Assembly: GCF_032452875.1 (NCBI RefSeq)
Contig: NW_026893841.1
Span: 248,001 to 312,000 of the forward strand
Direction: 5' to 3'
Length of the DNA stretch: 64,000 nucleotides
From: Bos javanicus
Taxonomy: Eukaryota; Chordata; Mammalia; Artiodactyla; Bovidae
The position numbers and the translations under genes were made by a program. A model generated the notes under the pieces. The model was not told the origin of the DNA. It was given only the letters and a program-made list of their open reading frames with translations, and made no database searches. Positions 25,261 to 38,206 of the stretch are shown piece after piece. The first letter of the stretch is position 1, and the number at the start of each line of letters is the position of its first letter.

Positions 25261-25370
25261 ATATCCACGTGATCAGTGCATGATCATCACGTGATCAGTG
25301 CATGATCAGCCACGTGATCAGTGCATGATCAGTCACGTGATCAGTGCATGATAGCTGCGTGATCATGCAT
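25261..25370. other. Block-less restart junction (L, A1)
   Basis: GATATCCACG, GATCATCACG, then two plain monomers, then GATAGCTGCGTGATCATGC. The order matches the other L units at 36611, 39740, 50670 and 61640. Confidence 0.8.
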
Positions 25371-26607
25371 GATCAGCCACGTGATCAGTGCATGATAGCC
25401 ACGTGATCAGTGCATGATCAGTCACGTGATCAGTGCATGATCAGTCACGTGATCAGTGCATGATCAGCCACGTGATCAGTGCATGATCAGTCACGTGATC
25501 AGTGCATGATCAGCACGTGATCAGTGCATGATCAGGCACGTGATCAGTGCATGATCAGCCACGTGATCAGTGCATGATAGCCACGTGATCAGTGCATGAT
25601 CAGTCACGTGATCAGTGCATGATCAGTCACGTGATCAGTGCATGATCAGCCACGTGATCAGTGCATGATCAGCCACGTGATCAGTGCATGATCCACGTGA
25701 TCAGTGCATGATCAGTCACGTGATCAGTGCATGATAGCTACGTGATCAGTGCATGATCAGCCACGTGATCAGTGCATGATCAGCCACGTGATCAGTGCAT
25801 GATAGCCACGTGATCAGTGCATGATCAGTCATGTGATACGTGTGTGATCAGCCACGTGATCAGTGCATGATATCCACGTGATCAGTGCATGACAGCCACG
25901 TGATCAGTGCATGATAGCCACGTGATCAGTGCATGATCAGTCACGTGATACATGTGTGATCAGCCACGTGATCAGTGCATGATGAGCCACGTGATCAGTG
26001 CAGGATCAATTACGTGATCAGTGCATGATCAGTCACGTGACCAGTACATGGTTGCTACGTGATCGTTGCATGATCAGCCACGTGAGCAGAGCATGATAGC
26101 CACGTGATCAGTGCATGATCAGTCACGTGATCAGTACATGATCAGTCACGTGAACAGTGCATGATCATTTACGTGATCAGTGCATGATCAGTCACGTGAC
26201 CAGTATATGGTAGCTACGTGATCATTCCATGACGAGCCACGTGAGCAGTGCATGATAGCCACGTGATGTGTGCATGAGTTACGTGAGCAGAGTATGATCA
26301 GCCACGTGATCAGTGCATGAGTGCCACGTGATCAGTGCATGATATGTCACGTGACAGGTGTGTGATCAGCCACGTGAACAGTGCATGTTCAGCCACGTGA
26401 TCAGTGCATGATAGCCACGTGATCAGTGCATGATCAGTTACGTGAGCAGTGTATGATCAGCCACGTGATCAGTGCATGGTCAGACACGTGAACAGTGTAT
26501 GATCAGCCACGTGATCAGTGCATGATATCCAAGTGATCAGTGCATGATCATCACGTGATCAGTGTATGATCAGCCACGTGAACAGTGCATGCTCAGTCAC
26601 GTGATCT

Positions 26608-26851
26608 GGGCCTGCTGAGCTGCGTGATTACTGTCTGCTCATCTGCTTGACAATTGCCAGCTGAGCTGCACGATTCCTGCCTGTCATCTGCTTGACAATT
26701 GCCAGCTGTGCTGCGTAATTCCTGCCTGCTCAGCTGCTTGATTATTGCCAGCTGAGCAGCATGATTCCTCACACCTGAGTTCCATGATTATTGCCTGCTG
26801 ACTGTTTGATTCGTGCCTACTCAGCTCTTTGTTTATTGCCTCCAGAGGCAC
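26608..26851. repeat. Divergent block 14 (244 bp)
   Basis: Full length, GATCTGGG entry, CACACCTGAG form. Confidence 0.94.
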
Positions 26852-28481
26852 ATGATCAGTGTATGATAGCAAACATGATCAGCGCATGATCAGTCACATG
26901 ATCAGCGCCATTAAGTCACGTGATCACTACATGATAGTCATGTGATCAGTCCATGCTCAGTCACGGTATCAGTGCATGATCAGCCACGTGATCAGTGCAT
27001 GATCTGTCACATGATTAGTGTATGATCATCCACGTGATCAGTGCATGGAGTCATGTGATCAGTGCATGATATAGACGTGATCAGTGCATGATCAGTCTCG
27101 TGATCAGTGCATGATAGCCACGTGATCAGTGCATGATCAGTCACCTGATGGGTGTATGATCATTCACGTGACCTGTACATGGTAGCTACATGATCATTGC
27201 ATGATCAGCCACGTGAGTAGTGCATGATAGCCACGTGATCACTGCATGATCAGTCACGTGATCAGTGCATGATCAGTCATGTGACCAGTACATGGTAGCT
27301 GCGTGATCATGGCATGATCAGCCACGTGAGCAGTGCATGATAGCCACGTGATCAGTGCATGATCAGTCACGTGATCAGTGCATGATCAGTCACGTGATCA
27401 GTGCATGATCAGCACGTGATCAGTGCATGATCAGCCACGTGATCAGTGCATGATAGCCACGTGATCAGTGCATGATCAGTCACGTGATCAGTGCATGATC
27501 AGTCACGTGATCAGTGTATGATCAGCCACGTGATCAGTGCATGATCAGCCACGTGATCAGTGCATGATCAATTACGTGATCAGTGCATGATCAGTCACGT
27601 GACCAGTACATGGTAGCTACGTGATCATTGCATGATCAGCCACGTGATCAGTGCATGATAGCCACGTGATCAGTGCATGATAGCCACGTGATCAGTGCAT
27701 GATCAGTCATGTGATCGTGTGTGATCAGCCACGTGATCAGTGCATGATATCCACGTGATCAGTGCATGACAGCCACGTGATCAGTGCATGATAGCCACGT
27801 GATCAGTGCATGATCAGTCACGTGATCATGTGTGATCAGCCACGTGATCAGTGCATGATGAGCCACGTGATCAGTGCATGATCAATTACGTGATCAGTGC
27901 ATGATCAGTCACGTGACCAGTACATGGTTGCTACGTGATCGTTGCATGATCAGCCACGTGAGCAGTGCATGATAGCCACGTGATCAGTGCATGATCAGTC
28001 ACGTGATCAGTACATGATCAGTCACGTGAACAGTGCATGATCATTTACGTGATCAGTGCATGATCAGTCACGTGACCAGTATATGGTTGCTACGTGATCA
28101 TTCCATGACGCCACGTGAGCAGTGCATGATAGCCACGTGATGTGTGCATGAGTTACGTGAGCAGTGTATGATCAGCCACGTGATCAGTGCATGAGTGCCA
28201 CGTGATCAGTGCATGATATGTCACGTGACAGGTGTGTGATCAGCCACGTGAACAGTGCATGTTCAGCCACGTGATCAGTGCATGATAGCCACGTGATCAG
28301 TGCATGATCAGTTACGTGAGCAGTGTATGATCAGCCACGTGATCAGTGCATGGTCAGACACGTGAACAGTGTATGATCAGCCACGTGATCAGTGCATGAT
28401 ATCCAAGTGATCAGTGCATGATCATCACGTGATCAGTGTATGATCAGCCACGTGAACAGTGCATGCTCAGTCACGTGATCA
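26608..28481. repeat. Unit 14, 1874 bp (S class)
   Basis: First S unit of super-unit A2. Downstream marker CACATGATTAG, whereas its phase partner at 15182 has CACAAGATTAG. Confidence 0.92.
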
Positions 28482-28725
28482 GGGCCTGCTGAGCTGCGTG
28501 ATTACTGTCTGCTCATCTGCTTGACAATTGCCAGCTGAGCTGCACGATTCCTGCCTGTCATCTGCTTGACAATTGCCAGCTGTGCTGCGTAATTCCTGCC
28601 TGCTCAGCTGCTTGATTATTGCCAGCTGAGCAGCATGATTCCTCACACCTGAGTTCCATGATTATTGCCTGCTGACTGTTTGATTCGTGCCTACTCAGCT
28701 CTTTGTTTATTGCCTCCAGAGGCAC
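28482..28725. repeat. Divergent block 15 (244 bp)
   Basis: Full length, GATCAGGG entry, CACACCTGAG form. First of three consecutive GATCAGGG blocks. Confidence 0.94.
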
Positions 28726-30360
28726 ATGATCAGTGTATGATAGCAAACATGATCAGCGCATGATCAGTCACATGATCAGCGCCATTAAGTCACGTGATCA
28801 CTACATGATAGTCATGTGATCAGTCCATGCTCAGTCACGGTATCAGTGCATGATCAGCCACGTGATCAGTGCATGATCTGTCACATGATTAGTGTATGAT
28901 CATCCACGTGATCAGTGCATGGGCAGTCATGTGATCAGTGCATGATATAGACGTGATCAGTGCATGATCAGTCTCGTGATCAGTGCATGATAGCCACGTG
29001 ATCAGTGCATGATCAGTCACCTGATGGGTGTATGATCATTCACGTGACCTGTACATGGTAGCTACATGATCATTGCATGATCAGCCACGTGAGTAGTGCA
29101 TGATAGCCACGTGATCAGTGCATGATCAGTCACGTGATCAGTGCATGATCAGTCATGTGACCAGTACATGGTAGCTGCGTGATCATGGCATGATCAGCCA
29201 CGTGAGCAGTGCATGATAGCCACGTGATCAGTGCATGATCAGTCACGTGATCAGTGCATGATCAGTCACGTGATCAGTGCATGATCAGCCACGTGATCAG
29301 TGCATGTCCAGCCACGTGATCAGTGCATGATAGCCACGTGATCAGTGCATGATCAGTCACGTGATCAGTGCATGATCAGTCACGTGATCAGTGCATGATC
29401 AGCCACGTGATCAGTGCATGATCAGCCACGTGATCAGTGCATGATCAATTACGTGATCAGTGCATGATCAGTCACGTGACCAGTACATGGTAGCTACGTG
29501 ATCATTGCATGATCAGCCACGTGATCAGTGCATGATAGCCACGTGATCAGTGCATGATAGCCACGTGATCAGTGCATGATCAGTCATGTGATCGTGTGTG
29601 ATCAGCCACGTGATCAGTGCATGATATCCACGTGATCAGTGCATGACAGCCACGTGATCAGTGCATGATAGCCACGTGATCAGTGCATGATCAGTCACGT
29701 GATCATGTGTGATCAGCCACGTGATCAGTGCATGATGAGCCACGTGATCAGTGCATGATCAATTACGTGATCAGTGCATGATCAGTCACGTGACCAGTAC
29801 ATGGTTGCTACGTGATCGTTGCATGATCAGCCACGTGAGCAGTGCATGATAGCCACGTGATCAGTGCATGATCAGTCACGTGATCAGTGCATGATCAGTC
29901 ACGTGAACAGTGCATGATCATTTACGTGATCAGTGCATGATCAGTCACGTGACCAGTATATGGTTGCTACGTGATCATTCCATGACGAGCCACGTGAGCA
30001 GTGCATGATAGCCACGTGATGTGTGCATGAGTTACGTGAGCAGAGTATGATCAGCCACGTGATCAGTGCATGAGTGCCACGTGATCAGTGCATGATATGT
30101 CACGTGACAGGTGTGTGATCAGCCACGTGAACAGTGCATGTTCAGCCACGTGATCAGTGCATGATAGCCACGTGATCAGTGCATGATCAGTTACGTGAGC
30201 AGTGCATGATCAGCCACGTGATCAGTGCATGGTCAGACACGTGAACAGTGTATGATCAGCCACGTGATCAGTGCATGATATCCAAGTGATCAGTGCATGA
30301 TCATCACGTGATCAGTGTATGATCAGCCACGTGAACAGTGCATGCTCAGTCACGTGATCA
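28482..30360. repeat. Unit 15, 1879 bp (S class)
   Basis: Downstream marker CACATGATTAG; clean monomers throughout. Confidence 0.92.
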
Positions 30361-30604
30361 GGGCCTGCTGAGCTGCGTGATTACTGTCTGCTCATCTGCT
30401 TGACAATTGCCAGCTGAGCTGCACGATTCCTGCCTGTCATCTGCTTGACAATTGCCAGCTGTGCTGCATAATTCCTGCCTGCTCAGCTGCTTGATTATTG
30501 CCAGCTGAGCAGCATGATTCCTCACACCTGAGTTCCATGATTATTGCCTGCTGACTGTTTGATTCGTGCCTACTCAGCTCTTTGTTTATTGCCTCCAGAG
30601 GCAC
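30361..30604. repeat. Divergent block 16 (244 bp)
   Basis: GATCAGGG entry. The block's GCTGCGTAATTCC reads GCTGCATAATTCC here, a CpG-to-CpA change found in no other block. Confidence 0.94.
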
Positions 30605-32256
30605 ATGATCAGTGTATGATAGCAAACATGATCAGCGCATGATCAGTCACATGATCAGCGCCATTAAGTCACGTGATCACTACATGATAGTCATGTGATC
30701 AGTCCATGCTCAGTCACGGTATCAGTGCATGATCAGCCACGTGATCAGTGCATGATCTGTCACAAGATTAGTGTATGATCATCCACGTGATCAGTGCATG
30801 GGCAGTCATGTGATCAGTGCATGATATAGACGTGATCAGTGCATGATCAGTCTCGTGATCAGTGCATGATAGCCACGTGATCAGTGCATGATCAGTCACC
30901 TGATGGGTGTATGATCATTCACGTGACCTGTACATGGTAGCTACATGATCATTGCATGATCAGCCACGTGAGTAGTGCATGATAGCCACGTGATCAGTGC
31001 ATGATCAGTCACGTGATCAGTGCATGATCAGTCATGTGACCAGTACATGGTAGCTGCGTGATCATGGCATGATCAGCCACGTGAGCAGTGCATGATAGCC
31101 ACGTGATCAGTGCATGATCAGACACGTGATCAGTGCATGATCAGTCACGTGATCAGTGCATGATCAGCCACGTGATCAGTGCATGATCAGGCACGTGATC
31201 AGTGCATGATCCAGTCACGTGATCAGTGCATGATAGCCACGTGATCAGTGCATGATCAGTCACGTGATCAGTGCATGATCAGTTATGTGATCAGTGCATG
31301 ATCAGCCACGTGATCAGTGCATGATCAGCCACGTGATCAGTGCATGATCAATTACGTGATCAGTGCATGATCAGTCACGTGACCAGTGCATGGTAGCTAC
31401 GTGATCATTGCATGATCAGCGTGATCAGTGCATGATAGCCACGTGATCAGTGCATGATAGCCACGTGATCAGTGCATGATCAGTCATGTGATACGTGTGT
31501 GATCAGCCACGTGATCAGTGCATGATATCACGTGATCAGTGCATGACAGCCACGTGATCAGTGCATGATAGCCACGTGATCAGTGCATGATCAGTCACGT
31601 GATACATGTGTGATCAGCCACGTGATCAGTGCATGATGAGCCACGTGATCAGTGCAGGATCAATTACGTGATCAGTGCATGATCAGTCACGTGACCAGTA
31701 CATGGTTGCTACGTGATCGTTGCATGATCAGCCACGTGAGCAGAGCATGATAGCCACGTGATCAGTGCATGATCAGTCACGTGATCAGTACATGATCAGT
31801 CACGTGAACAGTGCATGATCATTTACGTGATCTGTGCATGATCAGTCACGTGACCAGTATATGGTTGCTACGTGATCATTCCGAGCCACGTGAGCAGTGC
31901 ATGATAGCCACGTGATGTGTGCATGAGTTACGTGAGCAGAGTATGATCAGCCACGTGATCAGTGCATGAGTGCCACGTGATCAGTGCATGATATGTCACG
32001 TGACAGGTGTGTGATCAGCCACGTGAACAGTGCATGTTCAGCCACGTGATCAGTGCATGATAGCCACGTGATCAGTGCATGATCAGTTACGTGAGCAGTG
32101 TATGATCAGCCACGTGATCAGTGCATGGTCAGACACGTGAACAGTGTATGATCAGCCACGTGATCAGTGCATGATATCCAAGTGATCAGTGCATGATCAT
32201 CACGTGATCAGTGTATGATCAGCCACGTGAACAGTGCATGCTCAGTCACGTGATCA
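30361..32256. repeat. Unit 16, 1896 bp (S class)
   Basis: Downstream marker CACAAGATTAG, as in its A1 partner at 18955. Confidence 0.92.
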
Positions 32257-32500
32257 GGGCCTGCTGAGCTGCGTGATTACTGTCTGCTCATCTGCTTGAC
32301 AATTGCCAGCTGAGCTGCACGATTCCTGCCTGTCATCTGCTTGACAATTGCCAGCTGTGCTGCGTAATTCCTGCCTGCTCAGCTGCTTGATTATTGCCAG
32401 CTGAGCAGCATGATTCCTCACACCTGAGTTCCATGATTATTGCCTGCTGACTGTTTGATTCGTGCCTACTCAGCTCTTTGTTTATTGCCTCCAGAGGCAC
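32257..32500. repeat. Divergent block 17 (244 bp)
   Basis: Full length, GATCAGGG entry, CACACCTGAG form; opens the Q unit of A2. Confidence 0.94.
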
Positions 32501-33507
32501 ATGATCAGTGTATGATAGCAAACATGATCAGCGCATGATCAGTCACATGATCAGCGCCATTAAGTCACGTGATCACTACATGATAGTCATGTGATCAGTC
32601 CATGCTCAGTCACGGTATCAGTGCATGATCAGCCACGTGATCAGTGCATGATCTGTCACATGATTAGTGTATGATCATCCACGTGATCAGTGCATGGGCA
32701 GTCATGTGATCAGTGCATGATAGACGTGATCAGTGCATGATCAGTCACGTGATCAGTGCATGATAGCCACGTGATCAGTGCATGATCAGTCACGTGATAG
32801 TGCATGATCAGTCACGTGAAGTGCATGATCAGCCACGTGATCAGTGCATGATCAGCCACGTGATCAGTGCATGATCAGTCACGTGATCAGTGCATGATCA
32901 GTCACGTGATCAGTGCATGATCAGGCACGTGATCAGTGCATGATCAGCCACGTGATCAGTGCATGATAGCCACGTGATCAGTGCATGATCAGTCACGTGA
33001 TCAGTGCATGATCAGTCACGTGATCAGTGTATGATCAGCCACGTGATCAGTGCATGATCAGCCACGTGATCAGTGCATGATCAATTACGTGATCAGTGCA
33101 TGATCAGTCACGTGACCAGTACATGGTAGCTACGTGATCAGTGCATGATCAGCCACGTGATCAGTGCATGATAGCCACGTGATCAGTGCATGATCAGCCA
33201 CGTGATCAGTGCATGATCAGCCACGTGATCAGTGCATGATCAGTCACGTGATCGTGTGTGATCAGCCACGTGATCAGTGCATGATAGCCACGTGATCAGT
33301 GCATGATCAGCCACGTGATCAGTGCATGATCAGCCACGTGATCAGTGCATGATCAGTCACGTGATCATGTGTGATCAGCCACGTGATCAGTGCATGATAG
33401 CCACGTGATCAGTGCATGATCAGTCACGTGATCAGTGCATGATCAGCCACGTGATCAGTGCATGATCAGCACGTGATCAGTGCATGATCAGCCACGTGAT
33501 CAGTGCA

Positions 33508-33620
33508 TGATATCCACGTGATCAGTGCATGATCATCACGTGATCAGTGCATGATCAGCCACGTGATCAGTGCATGATCAGTCATGTGATCAGTGCATGA
33601 TAGCTGCGTGATCATGCATG
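33508..33620. other. Block-less restart junction (Q, A2)
   Basis: GATATCCACG and GATCATCACG are followed by CAGTCATGTGATCAG and then GATAGCTGCGTGATCATGC. The CATGTG is the form found in the post-block flank (CAGTCATGTGACC), which places the switch within the CAGTCAYGTGA stretch shared by the two flanks. Confidence 0.78.
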
Positions 33621-34853
33621 ATCAGCCACGTGATCAGTGCATGATAGCCACGTGATCAGTGCATGATCAGTCACGTGATCAGTGCATGATCAGTCACGTG
33701 ATCAGTGCATGATCAGCCACGTGATCAGTGCATGATCAGTCACGTGATCAGTGCATGATCAGCCACGTGATCAGTGCATGATCAGTCACGTGATCAGTGC
33801 ATGATCAGCCACGTGATCAGTGCATGATAGCCACGTGATCAGTGCATGATCAGTCACGTGATCAGTGCATGATCAGTCACGTGATCAGTGCATGATCAGC
33901 CACGTGATCAGTGCATGATCAGCCACGTGATCAGTGCATGATCAATTCGTGATCAGTGCATGATCAGTCACGTGACCAGTACATGGTAGCTACGTGATCA
34001 TTGCATGATCAGCCACGTGATCAGTGCATGATAGCCACGTGATCAGTGCATGATAGCCACGTGATCAGTGCATGATCAGTCATGTGATCGTGTGTGATCA
34101 GCCACGTGATCAGTGCATGATATCCACGTGATCAGTGCATGACAGCCACGTGATCAGTGCATGATAGCCACGTGATCAGTGCATGATCAGTCACGTGATA
34201 CATGTGTGATCAGCCACGTGATCAGTGCATGATGAGCCACGTGATCAGTGCAGGATCAATTACGTGATCAGTGCATGATCAGTCACGTGACCAGTACATG
34301 GTTGCTACGTGATCGTTGCATGATCAGCCACGTGAGCAGAGCATGATAGCCACGTGATCAGTGCATGATCAGTCACGTGATCAGTACATGATCAGTCACG
34401 TGAACAGTGCATGATCATTTACGTGATCTGTGCATGATCAGTCACGTGACCAGTATATGGTTGCTACGTGATCATTCCATGACAGCGTGAGCAGTGCATG
34501 ATAGCCACGTGATGTGTGCATGAGTTACGTGAGCAGAGTATGATCAGCCACGTGATCAGTGCATGAGTGCCACGTGATCAGTGCATGATATGTCACGTGA
34601 CAGGTGTGTGATCAGCCACGTGAACAGTGCATGTTCAGCCACGTGATCAGTGCATGATAGCCACGTGATCAGTGCATGATCAGTTACGTGAGCAGTGTAT
34701 GATCAGCCACGTGATCAGTGCATGGTCAGACACGTGAACAGTGTATGATCAGCCACGTGATCAGTGCATGATATCCAAGTGATCAGTGCATGATCATCAC
34801 GTGATCAGTGTATGATCAGCCACGTGAACAGTGCATGCTCAGTCACGTGATCT

Positions 34854-35097
34854 GGGCCTGCTGAGCTGCGTGATTACTGTCTGCTCATCTGCTTGACAAT
34901 TGCCAGCTGAGCTGCACGATTCCTGCCTGTCATCTGCTTGACAATTGCCAGCTGTGCTGCGTAATTCCTGCCTGCTCAGCTGCTTGATTATTGCCAGCTG
35001 AGCAGCATGATTCCTCACAGCTGAGTTCCATGATTATTGCCTGCTGACTGTTTGATTCGTGCCTACTCAGCTCTTTGTTTATTGCCTCCAGAGGCAC
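34854..35097. repeat. Divergent block 18 (244 bp), extra PvuII form
   Basis: CACAGCTGAG form, GATCTGGG entry; opens an L unit. Confidence 0.94.
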
Positions 35098-36610
35098 ATG
35101 ATCAGTGTATGATAGCAAACATGATCAGCGCATGATCAGTCACATGATCAGCGCCATTAAGTCACGTGATCACTACATGATAGTCATGTGATCAGTCCAT
35201 GCTCAGTCACGGTATCAGTGCATGATCAGCCACGTGATCAGTGCATGATCTGTCACATGATTAGTGTATGATCATCCACGTGATCAGTGCATGGGCAGTC
35301 ATGTGATCAGTGCATGATATAGACGTGATCAGTGCATGATCAGTCTCGTGATCAGTGCATGATAGCCACGTGATCAGTGCATGATCAGTCACCTGATGGG
35401 TGTATGATCATTCACGTGACCTGTACATGGTAGCTACATGATCATTGCATGATCAGCCACGTGAGTAGTGCATGATAGCCACGTGATCACTGCATGATCA
35501 GTCACGTGATCAGTGCATGATCAGTCATGTGACCAGTACATGGTAGCTGCGTGATCATGGCATGATCAGCCACGTGAGCAGTGCATGATAGCCACGTGAT
35601 CAGTGCATGATCAGTCACGTGATCAGTGCATGATCAGTCACGTGATCAGTGCATGATCAGCCACGTGATCAGTGCATGATCAGCCACGTGATCAGTGCAT
35701 GATAGCCACGTGATCAGTGCATGATCAGTCACGTGATCAGTGCATGATCAGTCACGTGATCAGTGTATGATCAGCCACGTGATCAGTGCATGATCAGCCA
35801 CGTGATCAGTGCATGATCAATTACGTGATCAGTGCATGATCAGTCACGTGATCAGTACATGGTAGCTACGTGATCATTGCATGATCAGCCACGTGATCAG
35901 TGCATGATAGCCACGTGATCAGTGCATGATCACGTGATCAGTGCATGATCAGTCATGTGATCAGTGTGATCAGCCACGTGATCAGTGCATGATATCCACG
36001 TGATCAGTGCATGACAGCCACGTGATCAGTGCATGATGCCGTGATCAGTGCATGATCAGTCACGTGATCATGTGTGATCAGCCACGTGATCAGTGCATGA
36101 TGAGCACGTGATCAGTGCATGATCAATACGTGATCAGTGCATGATCAGTCACGTGACCAGTGCATGATGCTCACGTGATCAGTGCATGATCAGCCACGTG
36201 ACAGTGCATGATAGCCACGTGATCAGTGCATGATCAGTCACGTGATCAGTGCATGATCAGTCACGTGATCAGTGCATGATCATTCACGTGATCAGTGCAT
36301 GATCAGTCACGTGATCAGTATATTGCTACGTGATCAGTGCATGACAGCACGTGATCAGTGCATGATAGCCACGTGATCATGATCAGCATGATCAGTGATC
36401 AGTGCATGAGTGCCACGTGATCAGTGCATGATGTCACGTGACAGTGTATGTGATCAGCCACGTGATCAGTGCATGATCAGCCACGTGATCAGTGCATGAT
36501 AGCCACGTGATCAGTGCATGATCAGTCACGTGATCAGTGCATGATCAGCCACGTGATCAGTGCATGATCAGACACGTGATCAGTGCATGATCAGCCACGT
36601 GATCAGTGCA

Positions 36611-36722
36611 TGATATCCACGTGATCAGTGCATGATCATCACGTGATCAGTGCATGATCAGCCACGTGATCAGTGCATGATCAGTCACGTGATCAGTGCA
36701 TGATAGCTGCGTGATCATGCAT
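36611..36722. other. Block-less restart junction (L, A2)
   Basis: GATATCCACG, GATCATCACG, two plain monomers, GATAGCTGCGTGATCATGC. Confidence 0.8.
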
Positions 36723-37962
36723 GATCAGCCACGTGATCAGTGCATGATAGCCACGTGATCAGTGCATGATCAGCCACGTGATCAGTGCATGATCAGCCAC
36801 GTGATCAGTGCATGATCAGCCACGTGATCAGTGCATGATCAGTCACGTGATCAGTGCATGATCAGCCACGTGATCAGTGCATGATCAGTCACGTGATCAG
36901 TGCATGATCAGCCACGTGATCAGTGCATGATAGCCACGTGATCAGTGCATGATCAGTCACGTGATCAGTGCATGATCAGTCACGTGATCAGTGCATGATC
37001 AGCCACGTGATCAGTGCATGATCAGCCACGTGATCAGTGCATGATCAGTCACGTGATCAGTGCATGATCAGTCACGTGATCAGTACATGGTAGCTACGTG
37101 ATCATTGCATGATCAGCCACGTGATCAGTGCATGATAGCCACGTGATCAGTGCATGATAGCCACGTGATCAGTGCATGATCAGTCATGTGATACGTGTGT
37201 GATCAGCCACGTGATCAGTGCATGATATCCACGTGATCAGTGCATGACAGCCACGTGATCAGTGCATGATAGCCACGTGATCAGTGCATGATCAGTCACG
37301 TGATACATGTGTGATCAGCCACGTGATCAGTGCATGATGAGCCACGTGATCAGTGCAGGATCAATTACGTGATCAGTGCATGATCAGTCACGTGACCAGT
37401 ACATGGTTGCTACGTGATCGTTGCATGATCAGCCACGTGAGCAGAGCATGATAGCCACGTGATCAGTGCATGATCAGTCACGTGATCAGTACATGATCAG
37501 TCACGTGAACAGTGCATGATCATTTACGTGATCTGTGCATGATCAGTCACGTGACCAGTATATGGTAGCTACGTGATCATTCCATGACGAGCCACGTGAG
37601 CAGTGCATGATAGCCACGTGATGTGTGCATGAGTTACGTGAGCAGAGTATGATCAGCCACGTGATCAGTGCATGAGTGCCACGTGATCAGTGCATGATAT
37701 GTCACGTGACAGGTGTGTGATCAGCCACGTGAACAGTGCATGTTCAGCCACGTGATCAGTGCATGATAGCCACGTGATCAGTGCATGATCAGTTACGTGA
37801 GCAGTGTATGATCAGCCACGTGATCAGTGCATGGTCAGACACGTGAACAGTGTATGATCAGCCACGTGATCAGTGCATGATATCCAAGTGATCAGTGCAT
37901 GATCATCACGTGATCAGTGTATGATCAGCCACGTGAACAGTGCATGCTCAGTCACGTGATCT

Positions 37963-38206
37963 GGGCCTGCTGAGCTGCGTGATTACTGTCTGCTCATCTG
38001 CTTGACAATTGCCAGCTGAGCTGCACGATTCCTGCCTGTCATCTGCTTGACAATTGCCAGCTGTGCTGCGTAATTCCTGCCTGCTCAGCTGCTTGATTAT
38101 TGCCAGCTGAGCAGCATGATTCCTCACAGCTGAGTTCCATGATTATTGCCTGCTGACTGTTTGATTCGTGCCTACTCAGCTCTTTGTTTATTGCCTCCAG
38201 AGGCAC
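37963..38206. repeat. Divergent block 19 (244 bp), extra PvuII form
   Basis: CACAGCTGAG form, GATCTGGG entry, as in the preceding block at 34854; these are the only two adjacent blocks of this form. Confidence 0.94.

Larger units (their letters stand above)
15182..26607. repeat. Super-unit A1, 11,426 bp (S-S-S-Q-L)
   Basis: Five units of 1900, 1873, 1901, 2625 and 3127 bp in a row. The next five units repeat the same order of sizes (1874, 1879, 1896, 2597, 3109). Shared landmarks at the same phase are the Q unit that lacks CACCTGATGGG and the CACAGCTGAG block that opens the L unit. Confidence 0.85.
23481..26607. repeat. Unit 13, 3127 bp (L class)
   Basis: Reads as two S units joined without the second block. 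The first pass runs from the block to GATATCCACG near 25261. The second pass starts at GATAGCTGCGTG near 25349 and ends with the normal pre-block flank. In the first pass the pre-block monomers are closer to prototype than in S units. Confidence 0.88.
32257..34853. repeat. Unit 17, 2597 bp (Q class)
   Basis: Shares with the Q unit at 20856 the replacement of CACCTGATGGG by CACGTGATAGTGCATGAT (near 32790) and a block-less restart (33508-33620). A very clean prototype run covers about 33620-33940. Confidence 0.9.
26608..37962. repeat. Super-unit A2, 11,355 bp (S-S-S-Q-L)
   Basis: Five units of 1874, 1879, 1896, 2597 and 3109 bp. It differs from A1 in point markers: three of its blocks (28482, 30361, 32257) have GATCAGGG entry while all five blocks of A1 have GATCTGGG. 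The two copies have therefore diverged or been partly converted since duplication. Confidence 0.85.
34854..37962. repeat. Unit 18, 3109 bp (L class)
   Basis: Last unit of A2, directly followed by another L unit. The restart junction lies at 36611-36722, followed by near-pure monomers to about 37085. The first pass carries many one- and two-base losses (35930-36440). Confidence 0.88.
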
